Shown here: piece after piece, positions 6,952 to 15,646 of the stretch
Numbering within the stretch: position 1 is the stretch's first letter
Layout of the letters: each line of letters begins with the position of its first letter
NCBI RefSeq assembly: GCF_008692605.1
Contig: NZ_LFCT01000022.1
Coordinates: 1 to 64,000 of the forward strand
DNA: 64,000 nt
Reading direction: 5' to 3'
Origin: Sphingobium estronivorans
GTDB taxonomy: Bacteria; Pseudomonadota; Alphaproteobacteria; Sphingomonadales; Sphingomonadaceae
The notes under the pieces: model-generated
The model's input: only the letters and a program-made list of their open reading frames with translations
What the model was told of the DNA's origin: nothing
Database searches by the model: none
Made by a program: the position numbers and the translations under genes

Positions 6952-9900
6952 CTACCATCGCTTTTTCACCTGCATCGATACGAAGCGGCCCAGCACATCG
7001 GCATTGGCCGGATCATAGGCAAAGCCGAGATTCCGGTCGACAAAGGGCGGGTCGCGGTCGAAGAGATTCTGCACGGTAACAGCCAGGCTCAGCCCCTTGC
7101 GCCAACCCTCCGCCGCCCGCGGTTCATAGCGCAATTGCAGGTCGACTCCGTTCCAGGAGGAAATCGGCCGAGCCGGTACGCTGATATTGTCGGTATAGGG
7201 GCCGACATGGTTGAGCGAGAGCGTCGCCCCGACATCGCCCCGCGCCCAGTCGAGTGTTCCGCGGAGGCGGAAATCGACCGGATTGCCCAACGTTCCTACT
7301 CGCTCGATCATCGGCGAAGCCGGGGTCAGTTGATCCTTATAGTCTATGAGGATCGTACTGTTGACCGAGAGGTTGAGCCGGTTCGAACCCAGTGTGAGGC
7401 TCTGACGCACCAGGAGATCGACGCCGCGCACGTCCACCCGGGCGGAGTTGACATAGCGCCCGTCGATGATCGCGCGGAAGGATTCCGGCGCGAAGGTCGT
7501 CGGCACGCTCGATCCCGGCACCGCGAGCAGTTCCCGCACGCGGGCGAGATCGGCGGCGTTATGCGCGGGATCGATCAGCGTCACATAGGGCGCGTAGATC
7601 GGATTGGTGAGCGCCTGGAGGATATTCTCGGTGACTGGCTGGCCGATCCTGTTCGAAAAGCGCGTCTGGAAATAGCTCGCTTCAAAGCCAAAGCCGGGCA
7701 CGGCCTTGGGCTGGACCTTGAAGCCCAGGGTCAGCGATTTGGCCTTTTCCGGTTCGAGGTCGCGATTGCCTCCGCGCTGGGTAAGGACCGGCAGGTTGCC
7801 GCCACCCGTGGTCGGGAGCTGCGTATAGGACACGCGGAACGGATCGAAAATCTCCGGGAGCGCGGGCGCGCGGAACGACGTGCCCCAGCTTCCCCGCAGC
7901 TGCAAACCTTGCATCGGCTCCCATACCAGCCCGATCTTGGGATTGGTGGTGGAGCCGAAATCGGAATAACGCTCATGGCGGACCGCGAGCGACAGGTCGA
8001 GGCGCTCAACACCCGGGCGCGCATTGCCAGGGCCGACCAGCGGCACGGCCAGTTCGCCAAAGACCGCCACGATCGTCCGGTTCGCCTTCGCCCTCACCGG
8101 CGCTGGCGGCGTGACGCCCGAGGCGAAGGTCTGGATCGAACGGGAGAAATGCTCCTCGCGCGCCTGGGTCCCGAAGGCGAGTTTCAGCGGCCCGCCGGGC
8201 AAATCAAACAGCGTGCCGTCGGCAATCAGGCTGCCGTTCAGCAATTCGCTGCTGTAGCGTTGGCGGATGAAGCCGCTGCCGATGAAATCGGTGATGGCGG
8301 CGCTGTTGCTGCTACCATCGCCAAAGGGGTTGAAATAGCCGTCCCGCGCCACGCTATAGGCGGTGAGCGGATTATCGGCGGTGAGGCCCAGCGCTTCATT
8401 GAGCGCGCTGCTGTTGAGGAGGTGATCGCTGAGCTGCCGATCGACCTGGCGGGCGTGCGACATATAAGCGTCGACCTGCCAGTCACCGCCCAGTTCCGCG
8501 CGGACGCCTGCAGTCACGGAATGGCTGCGCACCCGCCCGCTGGTCAGGATCGGGCCGATGTCCCGGCCAAAATCATAGGCGATCGCGACCGACGAGCCGC
8601 CGGTGGGCGAGACGAACCAGGGATTGGCGCGGGTCACGCTCATGATGGTGAGCGATGGCTGCGAATTCGCATCGAATTTGCGGTCGGAATAGCGGCCCTC
8701 GGCATAGAAGGTGAGGCCGGTGGTCAATTCCTGCTCACCGCTCACGAACAGGCTGTGGCGATCCTGCTTCGAGAGCAGGTCGACATGGGCGCGCGGACTG
8801 GAGAGGCTGGCACCGGGCAGGAAGTCGCCCGGTTCAAGGTCCGTGCCATCCTGTCCATCGGGAATGGCATAGGCAGGGACATAGGTGCGGCTCACCGGGT
8901 CGAGCACCACGATCGTGCCGGGCACCGAGAAATATTGGCGATAATCATGCCCACCCAGCGGCCGAAGGTCGGCCGAGCGCGTATATTTGCGCGCGGAACC
9001 GGGGAGGCGCCCGCGATGCTGATATTCATAGGCCGCGATGATATGGCCGGTCGCCCAGCCGGCGCCCACCACCTGTCCGGCGATGATGTCCTCGCTGCCA
9101 CCGCGCGTCACCGTGCCCAGCCGCAGCCGGCTTTCGGCGCCTTCGAAGTCCTTGCGCAGCAGGATGTTCACCACGCCACCGATCGCGTCCGAGCCGTAGA
9201 GGGCGGACGCGCCATCGGCGAGCACCTCCACCCGCTCGACCGCGACCGCCGGGATGCTGGAGAGGTCGGTGAAATCCCCCTTCCCGCCCGCACCGGCCGT
9301 GCGGCGGCCATTCACCAGGGTCAGGGTGGCGTCCGAGCCAAGACCGCGCAGGTTGATGCTCGACCCAAGGCCGGGGTTGATGCTGACGCGATCCGAGCCG
9401 GTGAGGCTCGTATCCTCATTGGCCATGCCGCCGAAATTCTGCGGCAACAGCGCCAGCGCCTCCGCGACCGTGCCGGCGCCCGAGCGGGCGATGTCCGTGC
9501 CGGTCATGCTGATCACCGGCGAGGATGGGGGCGCCGACGAGCGGATATTGGTGCCGGTGACGACAATGTTTTCAGCCACCATGTCCGGCGCGCGAACGGG
9601 CTTTGGACGAGGCACCATCACCTGGGGCGGGCGCTGGGGCGCGGGCCGAGGCTGGGACTGCGCCTTTCCTTGCGGCGGCGGCGCGGCTCGGGGCGAGAGC
9701 ACATAGACGTTGCGACCCTGGTGGCTGACGGTGATCGGGTAGCCGCCGATCAACTTGCGCAATGCCTTGTTGGCATCCATCGATCCCACAACCGCGTTGG
9801 CCCGGCGTCCCTCCACCAGCTGGCTACGGTATAGGATCTGGCGGCCGGTCAGCACCATATAGCGCTGCAACGCCTGGTCGAGCGATCCCGCCGCGATGTC

Positions 9901-10050
9901 GAAATACTGACGCGCCTCCTGCGCATGAGCCAAAGGCATAATCGCGGGAACGGTCGTCAGCGCCCAGGCCGCACACAGGAGCAGGCCGCGGCGCTGTGCG
10001 GGCCTCACCCGTTTATGCGGCTGCGTTCGATGGACGTTCCTGGCTGTCAT
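6952..10050 (-). CDS. TonB-dependent receptor with STN signalling domain
   Basis: 1032-residue outer-membrane transporter. It has a signal peptide (residues ~1-43), an STN domain (~48-118, FDIAAGSLDQALQRYM), a Pro-rich linker, a plug domain (~160-275, including ENIVVTGTNI and VERVEVLADGASALYGSDAIGGVVN) and a beta-barrel ending in a terminal aromatic (VKKRW). The STN domain marks a receptor that signals to a FecR/ECF pair, and exactly that pair lies upstream. In lasso loci this receptor is thought to import the lasso peptide, perhaps metal-loaded. A candidate ECF promoter lies at 10122-10150. Confidence 0.9.
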   Translation of the reverse strand: MTARNVHRTQPHKRVRPAQRRGLLLCAAWALTTVPAIMPLAHAQEARQYFDIAAGSLDQALQRYMVLTGRQILYRSQLVEGRRANAVVGSMDANKALRKLIGGYPITVSHQGRNVYVLSPRAAPPPQGKAQSQPRPAPQRPPQVMVPRPKPVRAPDMVAENIVVTGTNIRSSAPPSSPVISMTGTDIARSGAGTVAEALALLPQNFGGMANEDTSLTGSDRVSINPGLGSSINLRGLGSDATLTLVNGRRTAGAGGKGDFTDLSSIPAVAVERVEVLADGASALYGSDAIGGVVNILLRKDFEGAESRLRLGTVTRGGSEDIIAGQVVGAGWATGHIIAAYEYQHRGRLPGSARKYTRSADLRPLGGHDYRQYFSVPGTIVVLDPVSRTYVPAYAIPDGQDGTDLEPGDFLPGASLSSPRAHVDLLSKQDRHSLFVSGEQELTTGLTFYAEGRYSDRKFDANSQPSLTIMSVTRANPWFVSPTGGSSVAIAYDFGRDIGPILTSGRVRSHSVTAGVRAELGGDWQVDAYMSHARQVDRQLSDHLLNSSALNEALGLTADNPLTAYSVARDGYFNPFGDGSSNSAAITDFIGSGFIRQRYSSELLNGSLIADGTLFDLPGGPLKLAFGTQAREEHFSRSIQTFASGVTPPAPVRAKANRTIVAVFGELAVPLVGPGNARPGVERLDLSLAVRHERYSDFGSTTNPKIGLVWEPMQGLQLRGSWGTSFRAPALPEIFDPFRVSYTQLPTTGGGNLPVLTQRGGNRDLEPEKAKSLTLGFKVQPKAVPGFGFEASYFQTRFSNRIGQPVTENILQALTNPIYAPYVTLIDPAHNAADLARVRELLAVPGSSVPTTFAPESFRAIIDGRYVNSARVDVRGVDLLVRQSLTLGSNRLNLSVNSTILIDYKDQLTPASPMIERVGTLGNPVDFRLRGTLDWARGDVGATLSLNHVGPYTDNISVPARPISSWNGVDLQLRYEPRAAEGWRKGLSLAVTVQNLFDRDPPFVDRNLGFAYDPANADVLGRFVSMQVKKRW

Positions 10051-10121
10051 GGTTTCCCTTCCCCTGCTGGTCCGGCGGACCGAGGGGCGGGCCTCCCGCC
10101 TTTCCCTGTCGCCTATTTCTG

Positions 10122-10150
10122 TAACGTAAGGGAAAGGGGGTAACCCTGGA
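10122..10150 (-). promoter_or_regulatory. Candidate ECF-sigma promoter of the TonB receptor
   Basis: Plus-strand TAACG (10122-10126), 14 nt, then TAACCCTGGA (10141-10150). Read on the minus strand this is TCCAGGGTTA, N14, CGTTA, about 72 nt before the receptor ATG. The identical element with identical spacing occurs upstream of the M13 peptidase at 15512-15540. Assignment to the local sigma factor is inference. Confidence 0.6.
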
Positions 10151-10170
10151 CAATATGTGAAATTTTTATG

Positions 10171-11154
10171 TCAGGATCGGGCAGGGTCAGGAACCAGCCG
10201 AATCGCGCCATTGGCTTGCGGCTCCGCGCGCAGCGGATAGAGCGCGGTCACGGCGCGGATGAAGGCATCGCGGTCGCCCACGGCAAATCCGCCATTGACG
10301 CGCTCCTCCGCGAGATCCGGGGCTTCCAGGATGATCGGCGCCCTGGAATAGCGATTAACCTCATCGACCGCGGCGGCGAGCGAGCGGCCCTGGAACTGGA
10401 GCCGGCCGGTGGTCCAGGAGGTGATCGCCTCGACATCACCCCGCTCTTTTACGCCAAGCCCCGCTTCCCTCGCCATCACCATGTCGCCGGGCAGCAACTG
10501 GTCGGTGCAATTGCCGGACGGGCATTGCGCGGCATCCACCCGGACCTTGCCCTCGATCAGCAGGATATGGGCATCCGACTGCTGGCGGTCGATCTCGAAA
10601 CGGGTGCCAAGCGCCCTGACAGTCGCCGCGCCCGCGTCGACGTCAAAGGGGCGGCTCTTGTCATGTGCAACTTCGAACAGCGCCCGGCCGCTGATCAGGG
10701 CGACGCGGCGATGCCCGGACGAAAAGCGTATGTCGACCGCGCTGGCGCTATCGAGATGGAGGCTCGTGCCGTCCTCCAGGCGAACCAGGCGCTGCTCGCC
10801 AATGCCGGTTTCATAATGGATCGCCACCGGCCAGAGAAGGAATGTGCCAAGCGCCATGGCGCCGGCAATGACCGCACCTGCCACCCATAAGATCGGCCGG
10901 TGGATGGCGGGCCGCGGCGCGGTTCGCTCGATCGCGTCATCGACCAGGCAGGCGATCTGCGGGTCTCTTCCGAGCTTCTGCGCGCTTTCCCATTGCCGGT
11001 TTACCCGCTCATAGGCGGCAGCATGGCGCGGATCCTTCTTCCAGGCGAAAAATTGCTGGAGCTCGTTCCTGTCCGCGACGCGGGAGTTGAAGCGCGCAAC
11101 CCATTGGGCTGCGTCGTCTTCAATCTTCTTGTCCTCTTCCCTGCCCATCGTCAT
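10171..11154 (-). CDS. FecR-family anti-sigma regulator
   Basis: 327-residue inner-membrane regulator. It has an N-terminal cytoplasmic DUF4880-type segment (AAQWVARFNSR), one transmembrane helix (about ILWVAGAVIAGAMALGTFLL) and a periplasmic FecR domain (GIGEQRLVRLEDGTSLHLDSAS, RVALISGRALFEVAHD). The C-terminal ~70 residues form the STN-interacting part. Family role: hold or activate the ECF sigma factor according to receptor occupancy. The start at 11154 has a GAGGGCAGGG ribosome site and leaves 8 nt after the sigma-factor stop, so the two genes are coupled. Confidence 0.9.
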   Translation of the reverse strand: MTMGREEDKKIEDDAAQWVARFNSRVADRNELQQFFAWKKDPRHAAAYERVNRQWESAQKLGRDPQIACLVDDAIERTAPRPAIHRPILWVAGAVIAGAMALGTFLLWPVAIHYETGIGEQRLVRLEDGTSLHLDSASAVDIRFSSGHRRVALISGRALFEVAHDKSRPFDVDAGAATVRALGTRFEIDRQQSDAHILLIEGKVRVDAAQCPSGNCTDQLLPGDMVMAREAGLGVKERGDVEAITSWTTGRLQFQGRSLAAAVDEVNRYSRAPIILEAPDLAEERVNGGFAVGDRDAFIRAVTALYPLRAEPQANGAIRLVPDPARS

Positions 11155-11162
11155 CCCTGCCC

Positions 11163-11690
11163 TCAGTCCGACAGCCATTGTGCACACAATATAAGCGCCT
11201 TGCTCAACCGTCCCTCGACGGTCTTGACCGAGACTCCCAGCCTTTTTGCGATATCCACATTCGTCATGCGTGTGAACCGCGACAAAAGAAAGACCGTCCG
11301 CAGATCCGGTGGCAAGGAGACGATCGCCTGTTTCAGCCCAAGCAGATATTCCTGATCCCCCCAGTCCGCGATGTTCCAGGAAGGATCGGGATCATTTGCA
11401 GCCATCGGCGCCGGTCGCGTCTTGTTGCGGCGCATCTGGTCGAAGGCGAGGTTGAGCCCGATCCGCAGCAGCAGCGCGCGGGGACGGTGCTCCGCCTCCT
11501 CTTCGCTATAGCGCGCCACCCTTATATAGGTGTCCTGCACCAGATCCTCCGCCTCCAGGCCTGAGCCTGCAAATCGGCGTTGCAGCCTCCCAAGCAGCCA
11601 GCCCGCATGATTGCGGTACAGCCGATCGACCATCCCATCCTGGCGGCTACCCCCTGATAGCCACGGCATTTTCCCTCGCTCGCCGGTCAT
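11163..11690 (-). CDS. ECF sigma factor (FecI-like)
   Basis: 175-residue sigma-70 family factor of ECF type. Region 2 is GSGLEAEDLVQDTYIRVARY with the RALLLRIGLNLAFDQMRR segment. Region 4 is LPPDLRTVFLLSRFTRMTNVDIAKRLGVSVKTVEGRLSKAL with a clear HTH. The start at 11690 is preceded by GAGGAAAGG; ATG 11633 would still keep both regions. It heads the sigma-FecR pair and should respond to the STN receptor. Likely targets are the matching promoter elements upstream of the receptor and of the M13 peptidase. Its upstream region holds phased array 2. Confidence 0.88.
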   Translation of the reverse strand: MTGERGKMPWLSGGSRQDGMVDRLYRNHAGWLLGRLQRRFAGSGLEAEDLVQDTYIRVARYSEEEAEHRPRALLLRIGLNLAFDQMRRNKTRPAPMAANDPDPSWNIADWGDQEYLLGLKQAIVSLPPDLRTVFLLSRFTRMTNVDIAKRLGVSVKTVEGRLSKALILCAQWLSD

Positions 11691-12384
11691 TACCCGCGCC
11701 TTTCCTCGCATTACCAAGGGCGCGCCGTCCCATGAGGACGGCGAAGGAAAGGCTCCATGCCGGCGCGTCGCGCAAAGTGCGCGCGCATGGATCGGGCATG
11801 CCACTGCAAAGCCTGGCTCGCCGATCTTCGGTACAGGGGTTTCCACGCCCCGCCATCGGCCTCCCGACGGCAGGAAGAAGACTCCTGCATCAGGAATCCG
11901 CTGGCAAGGCCTTGGGAAAAGGGGTCGGGTGTTGGAAATCCTGTACCAGGACCCGTTATTTGGACGTCGCACCGCTGCCGACCGGCCAAGCCAAAAGCCC
12001 GCCGATCCCCCGGCCCATGGGATACGCGTCCTGTTTCACGGCACCCGACATCCTCTCCATAGCGCAGCCGACGCGGCTGTCTAATTGCACCGCACAAAGC
12101 GAAGAAAAAATAATGGCTTGGCTCGCTCTGCGCAGCAATTTGCGCGTTTTCCGCCAATTAGCTGCGCAGATTCGGCATTTAGCTGCGGAAACTCCGCAGC
12201 TAAATGCCGACTTGCGACGAAGCGGCCTCGCCGCCGGCGGATGATTCGGGATGTGCGAACGGCCTGAAACGCTGGGACATCGAGTGCTGTGAGCCACTGG
12301 AATGCGATGGCCACCAAGCCGCCGGATCGATGCAAGGCGCAAATTTTTCTTGGCTTTTCCGCGCCAAGGAGGGAATCTGCGGCC
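11691..12384. other. Non-coding interval between sigma gene and nucleotidyltransferase
   Basis: About 700 bp without a convincing gene. Open frames in both directions are short, overlapping and unlike known proteins. It must hold the promoters of the divergent sigma-factor and nucleotidyltransferase genes, and it contains the phased site array at 12131-12209. Confidence 0.6.
12131..12209. promoter_or_regulatory. Four 16-bp operator-like sites phased at 21 bp (array 2)
   Basis: Sites start at 12131 (CGCAGCAATTTGCGCG), 12152 (CGCCAATTAGCTGCGC), 12173 (CGGCATTTAGCTGCGG) and 12194 (CCGCAGCTAAATGCCG), every 21 bp. The last two form a perfect 16-bp inverted repeat with a 5-nt spacer. Motif and phase match array 1 at 773-851, on the far side of the lasso cluster. 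They lie in the divergent promoter region of the sigma-factor and nucleotidyltransferase genes. Confidence 0.72.
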
Positions 12385-13281
12385 ATGAAGACGTCCCTCG
12401 ACCATCTACCCGAACGCAAACAGCAGGAGCTGGGCGAAATCCGCCGTATATTGTTCGAGGAGTTCGAGGACACGATCGCCGGGCGGAACGCGCCGCATCG
12501 CAAGGCAGGCCGCATTCTCAAGATCATTCTCTTTGGATCTTATGCGCGCGGCAATTGGGTCGAAGACCCGGTCGGGGGCTATTTTTCTGATTATGATGTT
12601 CTGATTGTCGTGAACCACGAGGAGCTTGCCGATCCCCTCGAATATTGGACCAAGGCGGAGGATCACCTGCTCCGGGCCCACACGATCTCCAAAAAACTGA
12701 GCGCGCCAGCAAACATCATCACGCACAGCCTGACCGACGTGAACAAACAACTGAAGAAGGGCCGCCCATTCTTCAAGGACATTCTACGCGATGGCATTGC
12801 GCTTTATGAAGCGCCTGACCATCCATTCGAGCAACCGGCCATTCTATCCGAGGACGAAGCACGATCTGAGGCCCAAGCGAACTTCGATAAGTGGTTCCCC
12901 AGCGCTGAACAGTTTCTTGAGCACGGTAAAGACGCCGCCGGACGCGGTTGGAATAATAAAGCCGCGTTCGAGCTTCATCAGGCGACCGAACAACTGTACC
13001 ATTGCCTCCTACTCGTCCTGCAGCAGTATTCTCCAAAGTCTCATAAACTTAACTTTCTGAGATCTCGATGCGAACAACTGGATTCTAGGTTAATTGCAGC
13101 GTGGCCACGCGATACAAAGTTCTCCAAGCGATGCTTTGAATTGCTACGCGGCGCTTATGTAAACGCCCGGTACTCGGAGCATTACAAAATTACGGCCGAA
13201 GAACTGGAATGGCTTTGTGAACGCATTACTGTGTTGCAAGAGTTGGTGAAGGAAATTTGCCAAGAGCGACTGGCATCGTGA
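12385..13281 (+). CDS. Nucleotidyltransferase-HEPN fusion protein
   Basis: 298 residues. The N-terminal minimal nucleotidyltransferase domain has GSYARG at residues 51-56 and the metal-binding DxD at Asp69/Asp71 (SDYDVLIVV). The C-terminal ~130 residues look like a HEPN helical domain (ELHQATEQLYHCLLLVL, later NARYSEHY). Split MNT/HEPN pairs act as toxin-antitoxin systems in which the MNT AMPylates the HEPN RNase; here both are in one chain, a form whose role is unclear. The start at 12385 has AAGGAGGG 11 nt upstream. Phased array 2 lies 175 nt upstream. Link to the lasso cluster is positional only. Confidence 0.78.
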   Translation: MKTSLDHLPERKQQELGEIRRILFEEFEDTIAGRNAPHRKAGRILKIILFGSYARGNWVEDPVGGYFSDYDVLIVVNHEELADPLEYWTKAEDHLLRAHTISKKLSAPANIITHSLTDVNKQLKKGRPFFKDILRDGIALYEAPDHPFEQPAILSEDEARSEAQANFDKWFPSAEQFLEHGKDAAGRGWNNKAAFELHQATEQLYHCLLLVLQQYSPKSHKLNFLRSRCEQLDSRLIAAWPRDTKFSKRCFELLRGAYVNARYSEHYKITAEELEWLCERITVLQELVKEICQERLAS

Positions 13282-13311
13282 CTGAGATTGGCCGCTGACA
13301 CCCCCCATTAC

Positions 13312-13335
13312 AAGGCCGGGCATTACCCCGGCCTT
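13312..13335. terminator. Intergenic terminator between convergent genes
   Basis: AAGGCCGGG (13312-13320), loop CATTAC, CCCGGCCTT (13327-13335): a perfect 9-bp stem in the 62-bp gap between the convergent nucleotidyltransferase and M13 peptidase genes. Probably works in both directions. Confidence 0.7.
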
Positions 13336-13343
13336 CGATGAAA

Positions 13344-15374
13344 TCACCAGATTTTGACCCGGTCCTTGGGCGGAAGATAGAGCTTCTCGCTGGGTTCGGG
13401 ATTGAACGCGGCATACCACTCATCAAAGTTTCGAACCGTGGAGGTTCGGTATTCCGCGGGCGAATGGGAATCCGTGACGAGCCGCTGGCGCAGAGCGGCC
13501 TCCCGATATTTGATCCGCCACACCTGCGCCCATCCGAGAAAGAAGCGCTGGTCGCCTGTCTTTCCGTTGATGACCGGCGCCGGTTTGTCGCCCAGTGACG
13601 CATGATAGGCGTCGAGAGCAACGGCCAGACCTGCCAGATCGCCAATATTCTCACCCAGGGTCATCGCCCCCTTCACATGCACACCGGAAAAGGGCTCATA
13701 ACGGTCGAATTGCTCGACAAGACGTCCGCTGAGCGCCTTGAAGGCGGCGACGTCGGCCTCACTCCACCATTGGTTGAGCTTGCCCGTCTCATCATATTTT
13801 GAACCCTGGTCGTCAAAATGATGGCTGATCTCATGACCAATCACCGCGCCGATCGCGCCATAGTTGACCGCCGGATCGGCATGGGGATCGAAAAAGGGCG
13901 GTTGCAGGATCGCGGCAGGAAAGACGATCTCCACCTTGCCGAAATTGGCGTAGGCGTTGATCTCCATGGGCGTCATACCCCATTCCCAGCGATAGATCGG
14001 CTTGCCGAGCTTGCCCACCAGGTAGTCGAAGGCGAACTGGCTGGCGCGGAGCGCGTTACCAAACAGGTCGTTCGCCTTGATCCTGAGGCCCGAATAGTCG
14101 CGCCATCTGTCTGGATAACCGATCTTGGCCGTGAACGCGGCCAGCTTGCGGCGAGCCCGGATTTTTGCGGCATCACTCATCCAGGTCAGCCGGTCGATCC
14201 GGCGCCCCATGGCCGCGATCACATTCTGGACCAACTCATCCATCGCAGCCTTGGTTTCCTGCGGGAAATATTGGGCGACATAGGCCTTCCCGACCTCCTC
14301 TCCCAAGGCTCCCTTGAGAAAGTCGATGCCCCGCTTCCAGCGTTCCAGCCGCATTGGCGTGCCGGCCAGAATCGTTCCGTAGAAGGCGAAATCCTCCTCC
14401 CCGATACGGTCGGGGAGGAAATCGGCGTATGCGTGGACGCTTCGCACAAGCAGCGCATCCTTCAGAACCCGAAGGGGGGTGTTCGCGATGAGTGCCGCCT
14501 CCCCCGCTATGGCGCTGGGCTGGGCGACAATCATGTCGGCGGGTTTGATCCCGATCGCGGCAAAATAGGCGGCGAAGTCGAACCCGGGCGCGTCCGCCAT
14601 CAATTTAGCGAGGGTGGTCTTGTTGTAGACCTTGTCGACGTCGCGGCTTTGGACCCGCGACCAGTGGAGCTTCGCTATTTCCGTTTCGAACGCCATCAAG
14701 GCGTCGGCCCGGCTGTCCGCGTCAGGTTCCCCTATCAGGGTCACCATGTGTGCAAGATGCGCACGATACGCCGTCCGGATTGCGGCCATTTTATCGCTTT
14801 GGTCGAGATAATAGTCGCGATCCGGCAGGCCAAGACCGCCCTGGCTCAACTTGAGGATATAGATGTCAGGGTTCTTGTCGTCCTGACCTATGTAGAGGCG
14901 GAAGGGCCCAGCAACCCCATCGCGATTTGCCTTCGCCATAAGGGTCGCAAGTCCGGCTTTGTTGCGGAGATCCCTGATCTGGCGGAGCCACGGCGTGATC
15001 GGCTTGAGACCGGCTGCCTCCACAGCGCCGCCGTCCATATAGCTGGAATAGGCCGCGCCAATCTTGTTCGAGGGGTCTTTACGGGCCGCGTCCAGAATCT
15101 CCCTCGTGCGCTCGCGCGAGAGGTCTTCCAGGACGTTGATCATGCCGAAGCTGGCCTTGTCTTCCGGGATCGGCGTGCGGGCCTCCCAGTTGCCATTCGC
15201 ATAGCGGGAGAAATCCTCACCCGGCCGCGCATCACGATCCATTCCGCCTTCGTCAAACCCGTAGGTGCCATAGGCCGGGGCATTCGATCCCGACTGCGCG
15301 CCCTGATCCGCATGTGCTGCTGAAAATGAGAATGCGGCCAAAAACATTGCCACACCGAAATTTGACGATCGCAT
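13344..15374 (-). CDS. M13-family (neprilysin-like) zinc metallopeptidase
   Basis: 676-residue secreted peptidase with a signal peptide (MRSSNFGVAMFLAAFSFSAAHA). The zinc motif HEISH is at residues about 514-518 and the third ligand lies in GENIGDLAG, both diagnostic for M13. Length fits full-length bacterial M13 enzymes (~680). These enzymes cut short peptides in the periplasm. The upstream element at 15512-15540 is identical to that of the lasso TonB receptor, so it may belong to the same sigma regulon and degrade linearised lasso peptide after the isopeptidase. Enzyme family is certain; the role is inference. Confidence 0.92.
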   Translation of the reverse strand: MRSSNFGVAMFLAAFSFSAAHADQGAQSGSNAPAYGTYGFDEGGMDRDARPGEDFSRYANGNWEARTPIPEDKASFGMINVLEDLSRERTREILDAARKDPSNKIGAAYSSYMDGGAVEAAGLKPITPWLRQIRDLRNKAGLATLMAKANRDGVAGPFRLYIGQDDKNPDIYILKLSQGGLGLPDRDYYLDQSDKMAAIRTAYRAHLAHMVTLIGEPDADSRADALMAFETEIAKLHWSRVQSRDVDKVYNKTTLAKLMADAPGFDFAAYFAAIGIKPADMIVAQPSAIAGEAALIANTPLRVLKDALLVRSVHAYADFLPDRIGEEDFAFYGTILAGTPMRLERWKRGIDFLKGALGEEVGKAYVAQYFPQETKAAMDELVQNVIAAMGRRIDRLTWMSDAAKIRARRKLAAFTAKIGYPDRWRDYSGLRIKANDLFGNALRASQFAFDYLVGKLGKPIYRWEWGMTPMEINAYANFGKVEIVFPAAILQPPFFDPHADPAVNYGAIGAVIGHEISHHFDDQGSKYDETGKLNQWWSEADVAAFKALSGRLVEQFDRYEPFSGVHVKGAMTLGENIGDLAGLAVALDAYHASLGDKPAPVINGKTGDQRFFLGWAQVWRIKYREAALRQRLVTDSHSPAEYRTSTVRNFDEWYAAFNPEPSEKLYLPPKDRVKIW

Positions 15375-15511
15375 CCCGAACCCTCTCGCAAGATCCCAGG
15401 GGAGAGTGGTCGAGCATCGAACGTGCCCCGTCAGACGGCAGCGTCATCGGGCGCCAGAACATAGCAACGCCCGCGAACCAGACGCCACACCTCCACTGTC
15501 CCCAACCTGTC

Positions 15512-15540
15512 TAACGAAAATTGAGGGGGCTAACCCTGGA
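15512..15540 (-). promoter_or_regulatory. Candidate ECF-sigma promoter of the M13 peptidase
   Basis: Plus-strand TAACG (15512-15516), 14 nt, TAACCCTGGA (15531-15540), identical in both boxes and in spacing to 10122-10150. It lies about 138 nt before the peptidase ATG on the minus strand. Confidence 0.58.
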
Positions 15541-15646
15541 GGTGTCGTCGGGCGCGAAGGATTTTTCTCAAATTGCGCTCATTCGGTGTCCCATGGCAGC
15601 ACGGCGCGGTGATCCTGAGCGCCCTGCTGCAACGTGAAGCGATCTT

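Noticed and set aside
7135..9834. 899-codon plus-strand frame opposite the TonB receptor
   Set aside because: His/Arg/Asp-rich antisense composition without domains; the receptor on the minus strand is unambiguous.
13818..15323. 501-codon plus-strand frame opposite the M13 peptidase
   Set aside because: Antisense shadow of a clear peptidase gene with a zinc motif.
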